A DNA stretch of 64,000 bases. Origin: Sva-07 sp963741755 (GTDB lineage Bacteria > Actinomycetota > Acidimicrobiia > Acidimicrobiales > Ilumatobacteraceae). The notes under the pieces are model-generated. The model saw nothing but the letters and a program-made list of their open reading frames with translations. It made no database searches and was not told the origin of the DNA. The translations under genes and the position numbers were made by a program. Numbering within the stretch: position 1 is the stretch's first letter; every line of letters starts with the position of its first letter. Below are positions 1 to 8,511 of the stretch, one piece after another. Location: contig CAVUJG010000001.1 of NCBI GenBank assembly GCA_963741755.1, positions 1-64,000 of the forward strand, given 5' to 3'.

Positions 1-101
1 GCAGACGCCGGCTTGGCAAAGCAGCAGGCGTCGACAAAACGGATGCTGCGCGCGTCAAGGCAAACCTCCCGTTCGGCTGAGACGGCCTCTATTCTCTATT
101 T

Positions 102-407
102 CTAGTACCGGAAGTCAGGCGGCGTTGTAACTTCTCCAGCTGACATTTGCGTTCGAGTGAACGTAGTCGTCGTTGTTACGCCGTACCATTGTCGGGCCGC
201 TTCTAGTGAATCAGGCGCGGGTTCCGGGCTGTAGAGATCGCGTCGATTAACAAGTGTTGTGCAGGAAGTTGCTGCCGCAAACCAACCGAGGAGCAAAAGT
301 AGCGCCAGCCATTTCACGCCGTCGATCCAAACAGAAGCGCGATACGTTGTCAAACACGCTGATTTGTCTTGCGAATCCCTCTTGTTTAAAAGGCGTTCAC
401 TCATCAC
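102..407 (-). CDS. Small membrane-anchored or lipoprotein of unknown function
   Basis: A 101-residue protein I do not recognise. A short charged N-terminus is followed by one hydrophobic stretch (about residues 33-48, WLALLLLLGWFAAAT) and a cysteine at about residue 49, so either a single transmembrane anchor or a lipoprotein signal; the residue three before the Cys is Ala rather than the usual Leu, so lipidation is uncertain. The tail is polar, with a Thr-rich run, and has no catalytic motif. It stands alone on the minus strand, with no gene visible in 1-101. Its start is not marked by a clear ribosome site. Reality as a gene is plausible but not certain. Confidence 0.5.
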   Translation of the reverse strand: MMSERLLNKRDSQDKSACLTTYRASVWIDGVKWLALLLLLGWFAAATSCTTLVNRRDLYSPEPAPDSLEAARQWYGVTTTTTFTRTQMSAGEVTTPPDFRY

Positions 408-614
408 GGCTTGGTCGCATTAAAAGAAAAGACGGCTACAACAAAGCGACATAGCGAAAATTCTGTTCGCAATCTTCCAGCTCAAAACATCACTTAATGC
501 AAAATCTGGGTTGAAACGGTTTGAGCGATCCACGTATCTTGAAGAGAGATCTGAGGCCGCTGTTAATGATATGGTTTCGGAGTTGCGCGGGGTCCCCCGT
601 ACGAGCAAATTCGT

Positions 615-721
615 TTTCCGTCAGGGGCTATGGATTGAGGACACACAAATCCCGCCAGGGCAGGAATGCAGCAACGGTAGTATGATCCTCCTTGCCGTAG
701 TTCTCTGGCGGGCTTTTTTTT
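615..721 (+). ncRNA. ffs: Small bacterial signal recognition particle RNA (4.5S-like)
   Basis: The stretch folds into one long hairpin typical of bacterial SRP RNA, which binds Ffh and targets membrane proteins. The outer helix pairs CCGTCAG (618-624) with CTGGCGG (705-711), then CTATGG (628-633) with CCGTAG (695-700), then GAGGA (637-641) with TCCTC (686-690). At the tip, CCAGG-GC-AGGAAT-GC-AGCAACGG (655-677) resembles helix 8 with its GGAA loop and the AGCA of the asymmetric internal loop. Eight Ts (714-721) follow the closing GC-rich arm, so the molecule carries its own terminator. Assignment rests on fold and motif by eye; a covariance search against the small-SRP model would settle it. 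Confidence 0.72.
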
Positions 722-780
722 GTAATAAGGCGATCCTCCCAGGTTACATCTCTCTCTGAGATCAGGACGCATGAGCTACC

Positions 781-1068
781 ATGAAACTCATTAAGGTGAA
801 AACAGCGCGATTCTCCCGGGTCGTTGAAAAGTGCGGGAAGCCGCAGGTTTATACGCTTTGGCAGAAGCCCTCGAGTGATCGCCACTTCCAAGCGCAAATA
901 AGGAAAAACCGCCTTATGACAATCTTGAAAAGCGAAACCGGAACAGATTTCGGAATAATTCGTTTGAAGGAAAGCAGGGAGGCGCGCTATCTGATTTTTC
1001 CAAAATCGCTGAAGCGATTTGCGGAAAAGCGCATCATCGGAGTCGACTGGGCGCTGGTCCGCGAGTAA
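781..1068 (+). CDS. Conserved-looking hypothetical protein, 95 aa
   Basis: A basic 95-residue protein with no signal peptide or membrane segment. The sequence alternates short hydrophobic and charged strands (for example FGIIRLKESREARYLIFP near residues 58-75), as in a small alpha/beta fold. It starts 60 nt after the SRP RNA terminator, so it needs its own promoter or read-through. I recognise no motif and assign no function. The composition is protein-like and the opposite-strand frame over it is not convincing, so I favour this reading. Confidence 0.5.
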   Translation: MKLIKVKTARFSRVVEKCGKPQVYTLWQKPSSDRHFQAQIRKNRLMTILKSETGTDFGIIRLKESREARYLIFPKSLKRFAEKRIIGVDWALVRE

Positions 1069-1120
1069 CGAAATCCGAAGCGCCGAGTGGCGATCTCCCC
1101 AGCCAATTCTGCTTCTCGAC

Positions 1121-1456
1121 TTACCCGGGCGGCCACGCCAGTGCACGTTTACCAAGCAAATGCACATGCAGATGCGGCACGCTTTCACCCGCATCAGGTC
1201 CGCAGTTGATCACGACCCGGTAGCCGCTGGACAATCCCAGCTCTTTTGCCAAGTCGCGCGCAACGAGAAGGAGCTTACCCAAGAGCGCGCGATCATCATC
1301 CGTAGCCTCGGAAAGCCGCGGAACAGTTTTCTTCGGCACAATTAGAACGTGCACCGGCGCTTGGGGATCTACGTCGTGAAAAGCAATGCCGTCGTCATCT
1401 TCCCAAATGATTTTGGCGGGAATTTGCCGTGCGATGATTTTATCGAAAATCGTCAT
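1121..1456 (-). CDS. HIT family (histidine triad) nucleotide-binding protein
   Basis: A 111-residue HIT protein of the HINT type, expected to hydrolyse nucleoside phosphoramidates or related nucleotide conjugates in the cytoplasm. The histidine triad HLHVHLL sits near the C-terminus, and the IFDKIIARQIPAKI opening and VLIVPKKTVPRLSEA segment are typical of the family. The start chosen is the ATG at 1456, which gives the normal family length; the frame is open further upstream but that extension is not HIT-like. It is the last gene of a minus-strand operon behind nrdR and a hypothetical gene, 16 nt after the latter. Confidence 0.9.
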   Translation of the reverse strand: MTIFDKIIARQIPAKIIWEDDDGIAFHDVDPQAPVHVLIVPKKTVPRLSEATDDDRALLGKLLLVARDLAKELGLSSGYRVVINCGPDAGESVPHLHVHLLGKRALAWPPG

Positions 1457-1472
1457 GCCACTTAGCGTTTCA

Positions 1473-2033
1473 CTACCGCAGTGAACAATCAAGCCGCACC
1501 CGATCGGTGGCGACGGCGAGTTTTTCGCGAACGAAGCAGACAATTTCCTCACGCAACGCGTCGCAGCCGCGCGTCCATGTTCTGGTGCCGCGGAGATGTT
1601 TCACGCAATGTTGCAACGAAGAAAGCCGAAGGTTGTCTGCGCCCGCTTCGATCAACGCGGCGATTCGCTTTTCCAATAGAACGAAAAACGCCAGCTCATA
1701 GCCCGCGCCGGCACAATGAGCGATGTCTACCAACGATATAGAAACGGGCGGCGGCGCGGGTGCAAAATGCCGACAAATTTCCGTGTAGCCAATCGCTTTC
1801 AAGACGTCGCGCACCGTCTGCGACAGCTGATTGAATGCGACCACATTTTCGTCGTTTCGCAGGTGCAGATAAAAAGCAATGCTTTCCGTTACGTGTTCAG
1901 TCAGCCACCAACCGGGATAGCCAGCTTCGTTAGCGGCGCGGGTGATTGCTGCATGCAGCCAATCGCGATTGAACTCGAAAAGTTGGCCCGAGCTTGTCCG
2001 CAGATAGGGGAATTCCTCCTTAAACGCGACCAT
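1473..2033 (-). CDS. Hypothetical protein overlapping nrdR, 186 aa
   Basis: A soluble 186-residue protein without signal peptide, Trp- and aromatic-rich in the N-terminal half (DWLHAAITRA..GYPGWWLTEHV near residues 24-50) and mostly helical. It resembles no family I can name. An NrdR-like ATP cone is not present, although the N-terminal third has some cone-like helical character. Its ATG overlaps the 3' end of nrdR by 14 nt, so the two are translationally coupled and probably work in the same process, such as nucleotide or ribonucleotide reductase regulation. That link is inferred from position only. Confidence 0.72.
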   Translation of the reverse strand: MVAFKEEFPYLRTSSGQLFEFNRDWLHAAITRAANEAGYPGWWLTEHVTESIAFYLHLRNDENVVAFNQLSQTVRDVLKAIGYTEICRHFAPAPPPVSISLVDIAHCAGAGYELAFFVLLEKRIAALIEAGADNLRLSSLQHCVKHLRGTRTWTRGCDALREEIVCFVREKLAVATDRVRLDCSLR

Positions 2034-2580
2034 GATTTTTACCTGCGGTTTCAGGCGATCGGATGCCGGCCTTGGAGCTTTTCGACATTGTCTCAGGAGA
2101 GAATAATTCCCGCTGGAGCGTATTCGGTCTGATGCGGCGCCCCAGAGTGTGTATGGCGTCTACGAATTGGTCCACGCCCTGGAAACGTTGATAAACCGAG
2201 GCGTAACGTAAATAGGCGACCTCATCCGTCTCGCGCAGTTTTTCGAGCACCTTTGCGCCGATCACCGAGGAAGGAACTTCGCGGCCACCGGTCTCGAGAT
2301 CGTGCACAATTTCCTCCACCATGTCCTCCAACGTAAGCAGACTGGTGGAGCGTTTTTCAAAGGCTTTGGCGATACTCGCAGCCAGTTTACGGCGATCGAA
2401 TGGCTCATGTGTTCTGTTGCGCTTTACCACTCGCAGGTCCGAGCGCTCAATTTCTTCGTAAGTGGTGTAACGGTATTTGCACTTTAGACACTGCCGGCGA
2501 CGACGGATGCTCAAACCGCCGCGCGATTGACGGGAATCGATGACTTTGTCGTCACTCGACCCGCATTTGGGGCAACGCAT
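2020..2580 (-). CDS. nrdR: Transcriptional repressor NrdR
   Basis: NrdR represses ribonucleotide reductase genes in response to dATP/ATP. The N-terminus has the zinc ribbon CPKCGSS...CLKCKYRYTT (residues 3-40) with all four Cys, followed by an ATP-cone (about residues 49-139) opening with RVVKRNRTHEPFDRRKL. A C-terminal extension after GRR (about residues 150-186) is longer than in many bacteria and looks low in structure. It heads the operon nrdR-hypothetical-HIT. A Pribnow-like TATAGT lies on the minus strand at 2603-2608, 23 nt before the start; no clear NrdR box was found. Confidence 0.95.
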   Translation of the reverse strand: MRCPKCGSSDDKVIDSRQSRGGLSIRRRRQCLKCKYRYTTYEEIERSDLRVVKRNRTHEPFDRRKLAASIAKAFEKRSTSLLTLEDMVEEIVHDLETGGREVPSSVIGAKVLEKLRETDEVAYLRYASVYQRFQGVDQFVDAIHTLGRRIRPNTLQRELFSPETMSKSSKAGIRSPETAGKNHGRV

Positions 2581-2741
2581 AGTATTTCTGGCTAATTACC
2601 ATACTATAAATTGCGGCGTCAACGCTTCGTTTAGTTTTTTACGATGAAAAGATCGAAGACCAAAGGCGGGTTTTAATTCAATGTTGGACGTTTGATATTC
2701 GATGTTATAGCGCTAGCGCGAAGAAGCTCCACGAGGTCTCG

Positions 2742-3707
2742 ATGCAAAACCGGAAAGCGCGCACCGCAACCTACGGACCATGGTTAGTTGGACTCGGTGC
2801 CGCGCTTTGGGGGACAGAGAGCGCGTGGCGTATCCCGCTCAACGAATTGTTCGATGCCAAAGTCATCGTCTTCTGGGAGCACGTGTTCATCCTGATCATG
2901 TTCCTTCCAATATTGATTTCGCATCTGCGTGAAATCCCAAATGTGCAGCCGCGCACATGGGGATTTCTGATTTTTTCGGGATTTGCCGGTTCCGCCGTCG
3001 GCACTGTCTTTTTCACGTTGGCGTTGAAATACGGCAACGCAACGGTCGTGAATGTGATCCTGAATATTCAGCCCGTGATCTCGACCATCGGCGCGTTCCT
3101 GCTTTTTCGTGACCGCCTGGCTCGCCGCTTTTTTCTTTACGCAAGCATCGCAGTCCTGGCAGGGATCTTTGTTTCTGTTGCGTATCCGACGCAGATCGGA
3201 ATTTCTTTTGAGCGAGCCGGCTTGAACCTCGGCACCGGATACGCGCTGATCTGTGCATTATTCTGGGGACTTTCCACAGTTGCCGGACGCGGTGTGATGG
3301 TAGGCATGTCGCTCCGCCTTGCTTCCAGCCTTCGCATCGTCGTGGGCCTCGTTTGCATGACGCTGATCCTTTTGGGCTACGGCAAATTGAACGGCGCGGC
3401 ACTCTGGCCTGTTTCTGCGCAGACGCACATGTTCAAGGCTATCGTGTTGCTAATCTTACTCGCCTCAATCTCAGGCGGGATTCCACTCTTGATCTATTTT
3501 CAAGGGCTCCACCTCACGCGAGCATCCACAGCTGGTTACTTCGAAATGATGCAAACACTCGCTGCTGTGTGCATCACCTGGGGATTCTTTCATGCCGGCC
3601 TTCATCCGCATCAGGTCATTGCAGCCATCGTTTTGATTCTTGCCGTAGCGATGGTGCACCACGTGCAACAACAGGCCGAATCCGAAGGAAATCCTTCCCA
3701 GGACTAG
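2742..3707 (+). CDS. EamA/DMT-superfamily permease
   Basis: A 321-residue inner-membrane protein with about ten hydrophobic helices in two repeats, the organisation of drug/metabolite transporters of the EamA family. The repeat signature is visible near FFTLALKYGNATVVNVILNI (about residues 90-109) and again in the second half near GIPLLIYFQGLHLTRASTAG (about residues 246-265). The substrate cannot be told from sequence; relatives export amino acids, nucleotides or metabolites. It is monocistronic and divergent from nrdR. Nothing further is seen in the 155 nt before the next gene. Confidence 0.88.
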   Translation: MQNRKARTATYGPWLVGLGAALWGTESAWRIPLNELFDAKVIVFWEHVFILIMFLPILISHLREIPNVQPRTWGFLIFSGFAGSAVGTVFFTLALKYGNATVVNVILNIQPVISTIGAFLLFRDRLARRFFLYASIAVLAGIFVSVAYPTQIGISFERAGLNLGTGYALICALFWGLSTVAGRGVMVGMSLRLASSLRIVVGLVCMTLILLGYGKLNGAALWPVSAQTHMFKAIVLLILLASISGGIPLLIYFQGLHLTRASTAGYFEMMQTLAAVCITWGFFHAGLHPHQVIAAIVLILAVAMVHHVQQQAESEGNPSQD

Positions 3708-3862
3708 CGAACTAGCTCGTGAAACTCGAAACCCATCTTTCCATTTTCAAGTTTCAATACGCTGAAACGGGCGGCCCTTTCTTCGAAATAAATTCCGGAA
3801 GTGGATCGTTCCGATGGCGATGAGTTACAGCCTGCCCTTTTGGACTTTCAGAAAGGACGTTT

Positions 3863-5368
3863 CTAACGCGGAGGAAACTCGAACTCGGCTTTGTCCTTTT
3901 TCTGCGAGAGCACTAGGTGAGCGGCGAATTTATTACCGCGTTTGGAGACGAAATTTTCGATAAGGTGCGACTTTCCCTCGGCGAGGAGTTCCTTCACTTC
4001 ATCGGGCGTGATCTCGTGCTCGCAAACTTTCTTCGTCAATTTGAAAACTTGCCGGTTCTCCTGCTCTGGTCTGCGGACATAATAGGCGTCATTGGTCTCC
4101 ACCAGTTCGCCGCCGTGGACTTTGCTTTCGCCAATCACTTTGGCTTTGGAGAGATCCACCTTCGCTCGCGCCTTGCGTTGGACGGGCTTGCCCTCCTTGT
4201 CGGTTTTCGGAGCACGCGGCGGAAATTCCCAACGAATCCGCGCATCATTGCGCAACAAAAACGCATCGAACGGACGGCCTTTTTTCGAGATAAAACCTTT
4301 AATCAAATCGGTCTTGCCTTTTTCGACCAATTGCACGGCTTGTTCGCGTGAAACCTCTTTTTTGCACATCAGGCGCGGGACACGGAAAATTTGTTTCCAT
4401 TCGCCGTTGTCGCGTTCGCGCAGAACGTAGCTCGACCCGACTTCGCATAATTCCGCGCCGGTTGAGGGATCGGTCCAGAAAGGTTCCACCGCGCCGAGAT
4501 CGATCTTGTCGCCAAAATCGTATTCGGCTTTCCATTTCCCGCTCTCATCATCTTTCACGAGTTTTAGCGCGGCGGCGAAGGTCGCGTGGGTCTTGGAGGA
4601 AATGAATCCGTCAAGCGGACCGACGACACGCTTTTCGACCAGTTCGCGTACCTCGGACTCCTCCATTTTCCGTCCACCAATGACCTTGTAGATCATGAAT
4701 TCGCCATCCTGTGATTTGTAGCCGCGCAAAGTTTCCCGCAGCGGCTTGCCGTCAGTCGGCGACAGAATATCTGTCTCGCGCGCTACAGAGTCGTCTTCCT
4801 CGAATTTCTTCACGCGATCGACGATGCCTTTGGTTTCCTCGACGATTTCGGCCATAAATTTCTCTCGTGGAAACTTCCCTTGCTCCATCAAGCGGAGTTG
4901 ATGTTCCCATTCGCCGGTCATCGCCGGGCTGGTTATATCAGTCGCCTTCACGGCGGTGAGGAATTGGATGAGTTGCTCCGCTTTGGCAGTTGGCACCAAC
5001 TCGCGCTGATTTCGATGCATGTACTTTTGGTAAATGAGCCCGTCGATTATGTCCGCGCGAGTGGCCGGCGTGCCGAGACCGCGCTCCTTCATTGCTTCGG
5101 CCAAGTCCTCGTCCTCGACTAATTTTCCCGCGGTTTCCATCGCGGCAAGCAGCGTTGCTTCCGTGTAACGCGGCGGCGGTTTGGTCGCTTCGGCATGCAG
5201 ATTCACTTCGAGCGTTTTTGCCTGGTTCTTATCCTCTACGCTCAAGGCAGGCAGCGCTTTGCCGTGCGTTGAATTTTCATCTACTGCACTCCTCCCATAG
5301 ACTTCCAGCCAGCCGGCGGACGTCATGACTTTGCCCTCAGTTTTGAACTTGTGCACCCCGACCAGACT
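3863..5368 (-). CDS. DNA topoisomerase (type IA, TopB/TopA-like), C-terminal part only
   Basis: This is the C-terminal half of a type IA topoisomerase. Reading from the break it shows the gate-domain region (RYTEATLLAAMETAGKL, ERGLGTPATRADIIDGL, TGEWEHQLRLMEQGKF), then several tandem copies of the topoisomerase C-terminal repeat, recognisable as GFISSKTHATFAAALKL, GFISKKGRPFDAFLL and NFVSKRGNKFAAHLVL. The Toprim domain and the catalytic tyrosine, which lie upstream in the family, are absent. The reading frame continues into unrelated GC-rich sequence after about 5365, so truncation is due to a join, not a natural stop. Several CTD repeats on a TopB-like core fit Verrucomicrobia. Confidence 0.85.
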   Translation of the reverse strand, partial: SLVGVHKFKTEGKVMTSAGWLEVYGRSAVDENSTHGKALPALSVEDKNQAKTLEVNLHAEATKPPPRYTEATLLAAMETAGKLVEDEDLAEAMKERGLGTPATRADIIDGLIYQKYMHRNQRELVPTAKAEQLIQFLTAVKATDITSPAMTGEWEHQLRLMEQGKFPREKFMAEIVEETKGIVDRVKKFEEDDSVARETDILSPTDGKPLRETLRGYKSQDGEFMIYKVIGGRKMEESEVRELVEKRVVGPLDGFISSKTHATFAAALKLVKDDESGKWKAEYDFGDKIDLGAVEPFWTDPSTGAELCEVGSSYVLRERDNGEWKQIFRVPRLMCKKEVSREQAVQLVEKGKTDLIKGFISKKGRPFDAFLLRNDARIRWEFPPRAPKTDKEGKPVQRKARAKVDLSKAKVIGESKVHGGELVETNDAYYVRRPEQENRQVFKLTKKVCEHEITPDEVKELLAEGKSHLIENFVSKRGNKFAAHLVLSQKKDKAEFEFPPR

Positions 5369-5380
5369 AACCCGCGCGCC
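5358..5380. other. Apparent assembly join (topoisomerase fragment to betaproteobacterial operon)
   Basis: On the left, the minus-strand topoisomerase frame carries family sequence up to about 5360. On the right, base composition jumps to very high GC and the next sequence belongs to a plus-strand operon with different codon use. The exact base cannot be fixed by eye. Confidence 0.75.
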
Positions 5381-5442
5381 GCTGCGCGGGATCGGCGCGG
5401 GGCAGCCGGTGGACGTTTTTGCTGCTCTGCGCCAACAAGCCT

Positions 5443-5457
5443 TGGCACGCGCCTTGC
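5443..5457 (+). promoter_or_regulatory. Sigma-54 (RpoN) promoter, -24/-12
   Basis: TGGCACG (5443-5449), four bases, then TTGC (5454-5457) matches the sigma-54 consensus, with the GG and GC dinucleotides separated by exactly ten bases. It lies about 80 nt before the ATG at 5539 and is the only promoter-like element in the leader. Sigma-54 control implies an enhancer-binding activator (XylR/DmpR type is common for aromatic catabolism); no such gene is in this piece. Confidence 0.75.
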
Positions 5458-5538
5458 GGTCGTTGGTCCGTTGCAAGGGGCCGCAGGGCACGCGCGGCCC
5501 GCCCGAAGAGGCACCCACGATTGGAGGAGGAGCGTCAG

Positions 5539-7372
5539 ATGAAATTCCCGGTTCCGCACGACATCAAGGCCAAGACGATTCCCGGCACCGAAGGCTGGGA
5601 GCGCATGTATCCCTACCAGTACCAGTTCGTCAGCGACGATCCGGTGCGCAACAAGTACGAGAAGGACACCTTCTGGTTCTACGACGGCCTGCACTATCCC
5701 GAGCCGCTGTATCCCTTCGACACCATCTGGGACGAGGCCTGGTACCTGGCGCTGTCGCAGTTCAACAACCGCATCTTCATGGTGCCGCCGGTGCGCGGCG
5801 TCGACCACCGCATCATCAACGGCTACGTCTACATCTCGCCGGTGCCGGTGATGGACCCGGACGAGATCGGCCGCCGCGTGCCGAACTTCATGGAGCGCGC
5901 GGGCTACTACTACAAGAACTGGGACGCGCTCGAGGCCAAGTGGAAAGTGAAGATGGAGGCCACCATCCGCGAGCTGGAGGCGTCAGGATCCCGCGCCTGC
6001 AGGACATGGAGGACATGAGCGTGGTGACCGACGCGCTCGGCGAGTCGCACGGCTACCACCTGCTGAAGAACTACGACGACCTGATCAACCTGGGCATCAA
6101 GTGCTGGCAGTACCACTTCGAGTTCCTCAACCTCGGCTACGCCGCGTACGTGTTCTTCCTCGACTTCGTGCAGAAGCTGTTCCCAGCATCCCGGCGCAGC
6201 GCGTGACGCAGATGATCTCGGGCATCGACGTGATCATGTACCAGCCCGACGAGGAGCTGAAGAAGCTGGCCAAGAAGGCGGTCGAGCTGGGCGTGGACGC
6301 GGTGGTCACCTTCAGCCAGGAATGGACCGAGGTCGAGGCGGCGCTGAAGAAGCTGCCCAAGGGCGTCGAGTGGCTCAAGTCGCTCGACCTCGCGCGCGAG
6401 CCCTGGTTCAACATCTCCACCGGCACCGGCTGGTTCCACCACGACCGCTCCTGGAACGACCAGATGAACGTGCCGCTGTCGGGCATCGCGACCTACATCG
6501 GCAAGATCAAGCAGGGCGTCTCGATCGAGCGCCCGACGGCGAAGGTGATCGCCGAGCGCGACCGCATCACCGCCGAGTACCGCGGCCTGATCGAGAAGGA
6601 GGAGGACCGCAAGCAGTTCGACGAGCTGCTGGGCTGCGCCAAGACGGTGTTCCCGTACGTCGAGAACCACCTGTTCTACGTCGAGCACTGGTTCCACTCG
6701 GTGTTCTGGAACAAGATGCGCGAGGTGGCCGCGATCATGAAGGAGCACGGCGTGATCGAGGAGGTCGAGGACGTCTGGCTGCTGCGCCGCGACGAGATCA
6801 AGTCGGCGCTGTGGGACATCGTCACGGCGTGGGCGACCGGGGTGACGCCGCGCGGGACCCAGACCTGGCCGAAGGAGATCGTCTGGCGCAAGGGCGTGAT
6901 GCAGAAGTTCAAGGAGTGGAGCGCCCCGCCCGCGATCGGCACCGCGCCCGAGGTGATCCAGGAGCCCTTCACCATCGTGCTGTGGGGCGTGACCAACAAG
7001 TCGCTCGCCGACTGGGCCTCGGTGCAGGAGGTCAAGGACCCGGACAGCATCACCGAGCTGAAGGGCTTCGCCGGCAGCCCCGGCATCATGGAAGGCAAGG
7101 CGCGCGTGTGCCGCACGGTGGGCGAGGTCGGGCAGCTGCTGCAGGGCGAGATCCTGGTCGCGCCGACCACCTCGCCGTCGTGGGCGCCGGCGTTCGCCAA
7201 GATCGGGGCCTGCATCACCGACGTCGGCGGGGTGATGAGCCACGCCGCGATCGTGTGCCGCGAGTACGGCATGCCGGCGGTGGTCGGCACCGGGCACGCC
7301 ACCAAGATCATCAAGACCGGCATGATGATCCGGGTGGACGGCTCGACCGGGGCGGTCACGATCACGCGCTGA
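5539..7372 (+). CDS. Phenylphosphate synthase alpha-like subunit (PEP-utilising phosphohistidine protein), two frameshifts
   Basis: About 611 residues once two frame breaks are bridged, close to the roughly 607 residues of PpsA of Thauera. The C-terminal quarter is the PEP-synthase mobile domain with the phosphoryl-carrier His in TDVGGVMSHAAIVC (His codon 7241-7243), preceded by VAPTTSPSWAPAF. In phenylphosphate synthase this subunit relays phosphate from ATP to a phenolic substrate. The start at 5539 has GGAGGAGG eight bases upstream. The frame changes near 5983 (one base missing, LEA..RIPRLQD) and near 6185 (one C missing in a CCC run, KLFPSIPAQR); both look like sequence errors because both flanks stay conserved. 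First gene of the sigma-54 operon. Confidence 0.8.
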
Positions 7373-7378
7373 ACGCAG

Positions 7379-8471
7379 ATGGGAGGCGCGAACACGGGCC
7401 CGCCGGTCCTGTGCTGGTTCGAGGACTGCAGCCGGGAGTCGGTGCCGCTGGTCGGGGGCAAGTGCTCCTCGCTCGGCGAGCTGATCAACGCCGGGCGTGC
7501 GCGTGCCGCCCGGCTTCGCCCTCACCACCGAGGGCTACCGGCGCTTCATGGCGAAGGCGGGCCTCGAGCGCGAGCTGCGCGCGGCGCTCGCCGGCCTCGA
7601 CGCGCAGGATCACGGCGCGCTGGAGAAGGCCAGCGCGCGCATCCGGTCGGCGATCGAGGCGCAGCCGTTCCCGCTCGAGATGGAGGACCTGATCGCGGAG
7701 TGCTACCGCAAGCTCTCGGTGCGCTGCTGCGTGCCCGCGCTGCCGGTCGCGGTGCGCTCGAGCGCGACCGCCGAGGACCTCGCCGGCGCCAGCTTCGCCG
7801 GCCAGCAGGACAGCTTTCTCTGGATCCGCGGCGTGGACGAGGTGCTGGGCCACGTGCGCCGCTGCATCTCCAGCCTCTACACCGAGCGGGCGATCGCCTA
7901 CCGCGTCGAGCGCGGCTTCGGCGACGCGGTGCTGGCGATGAGCGTCGGGGTGCAGAAGATGGCCAATTCCTTCACCGCCGGGGTGATGTTCACCATCCAC
8001 CCGGCCAACGGCGACCGCTCGGTGATCGTGATCGACTCGAACTTCGGCTTCGGCGAATCGGTCGTCTCGGGCGAGGTGACGCCCGACCATTTCGTGGTCA
8101 ACAAGATCACGCTCGACATCATCGACCGCACGATCTCGCACAAGCAGGTCTGCTACACGGTCGACCCCGTGACGCAGACCTCGCGCGCGATGGAGGTGCC
8201 GTTCGAGCGCCAGCGGGTGCAGTCGCTGATCGACGACGAGATCACCGAGCTGGCCTGGATGGGCAAGCAGATCGAGAAGCACTACGGCTGCCCGATGGAC
8301 ATCGAGTGGGCGGTCGACAAGGACCTGCCCGCGGGCGGCAACATCTTCATCCTGCAGGCGCGCCCGGAAACGGTGTGGAGCACGAAGCGCCAGTCGGCCA
8401 CGTCGGGTCCCGGCGGCTCGGCGATGGAATACATCCTGTCCGGCATGCTGGCCGGCAAGAAGGTCAACTGA
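7379..8471 (+). CDS. Phenylphosphate synthase beta-like subunit (PEP synthase N-terminal, ATP-binding half), one frameshift
   Basis: About 363 residues after bridging one frame break near 7490-7497 (an extra G in NAG/VRVPPGFA). It corresponds to the PPDK_N ATP-grasp half of PEP synthase: VPLVGGKCSSLGEL, VPPGFALTTEGY, AVRSSATAEDLAGASFAGQQ, NSFTAGVMFTIHP, CPMDIEWAVD and the closing FILQARPETVW are all present in order. In the Thauera enzyme this subunit is about 354 residues and transfers the beta-phosphate of ATP to the His of the alpha subunit. It follows the alpha-like gene by 6 nt, so the PEP-synthase fold is split over two genes exactly as in phenylphosphate synthase. Confidence 0.8.
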
Positions 8472-8511
8472 GGCATTTCAACCCCAATCCCGCAAAGGAA
8501 ACGGAGCGACC

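Noticed and set aside
2603..2623. Candidate NrdR box upstream of nrdR
   Set aside because: Only a loose AT-rich match (ACTATAAAT) to the consensus and no second box at the usual spacing.
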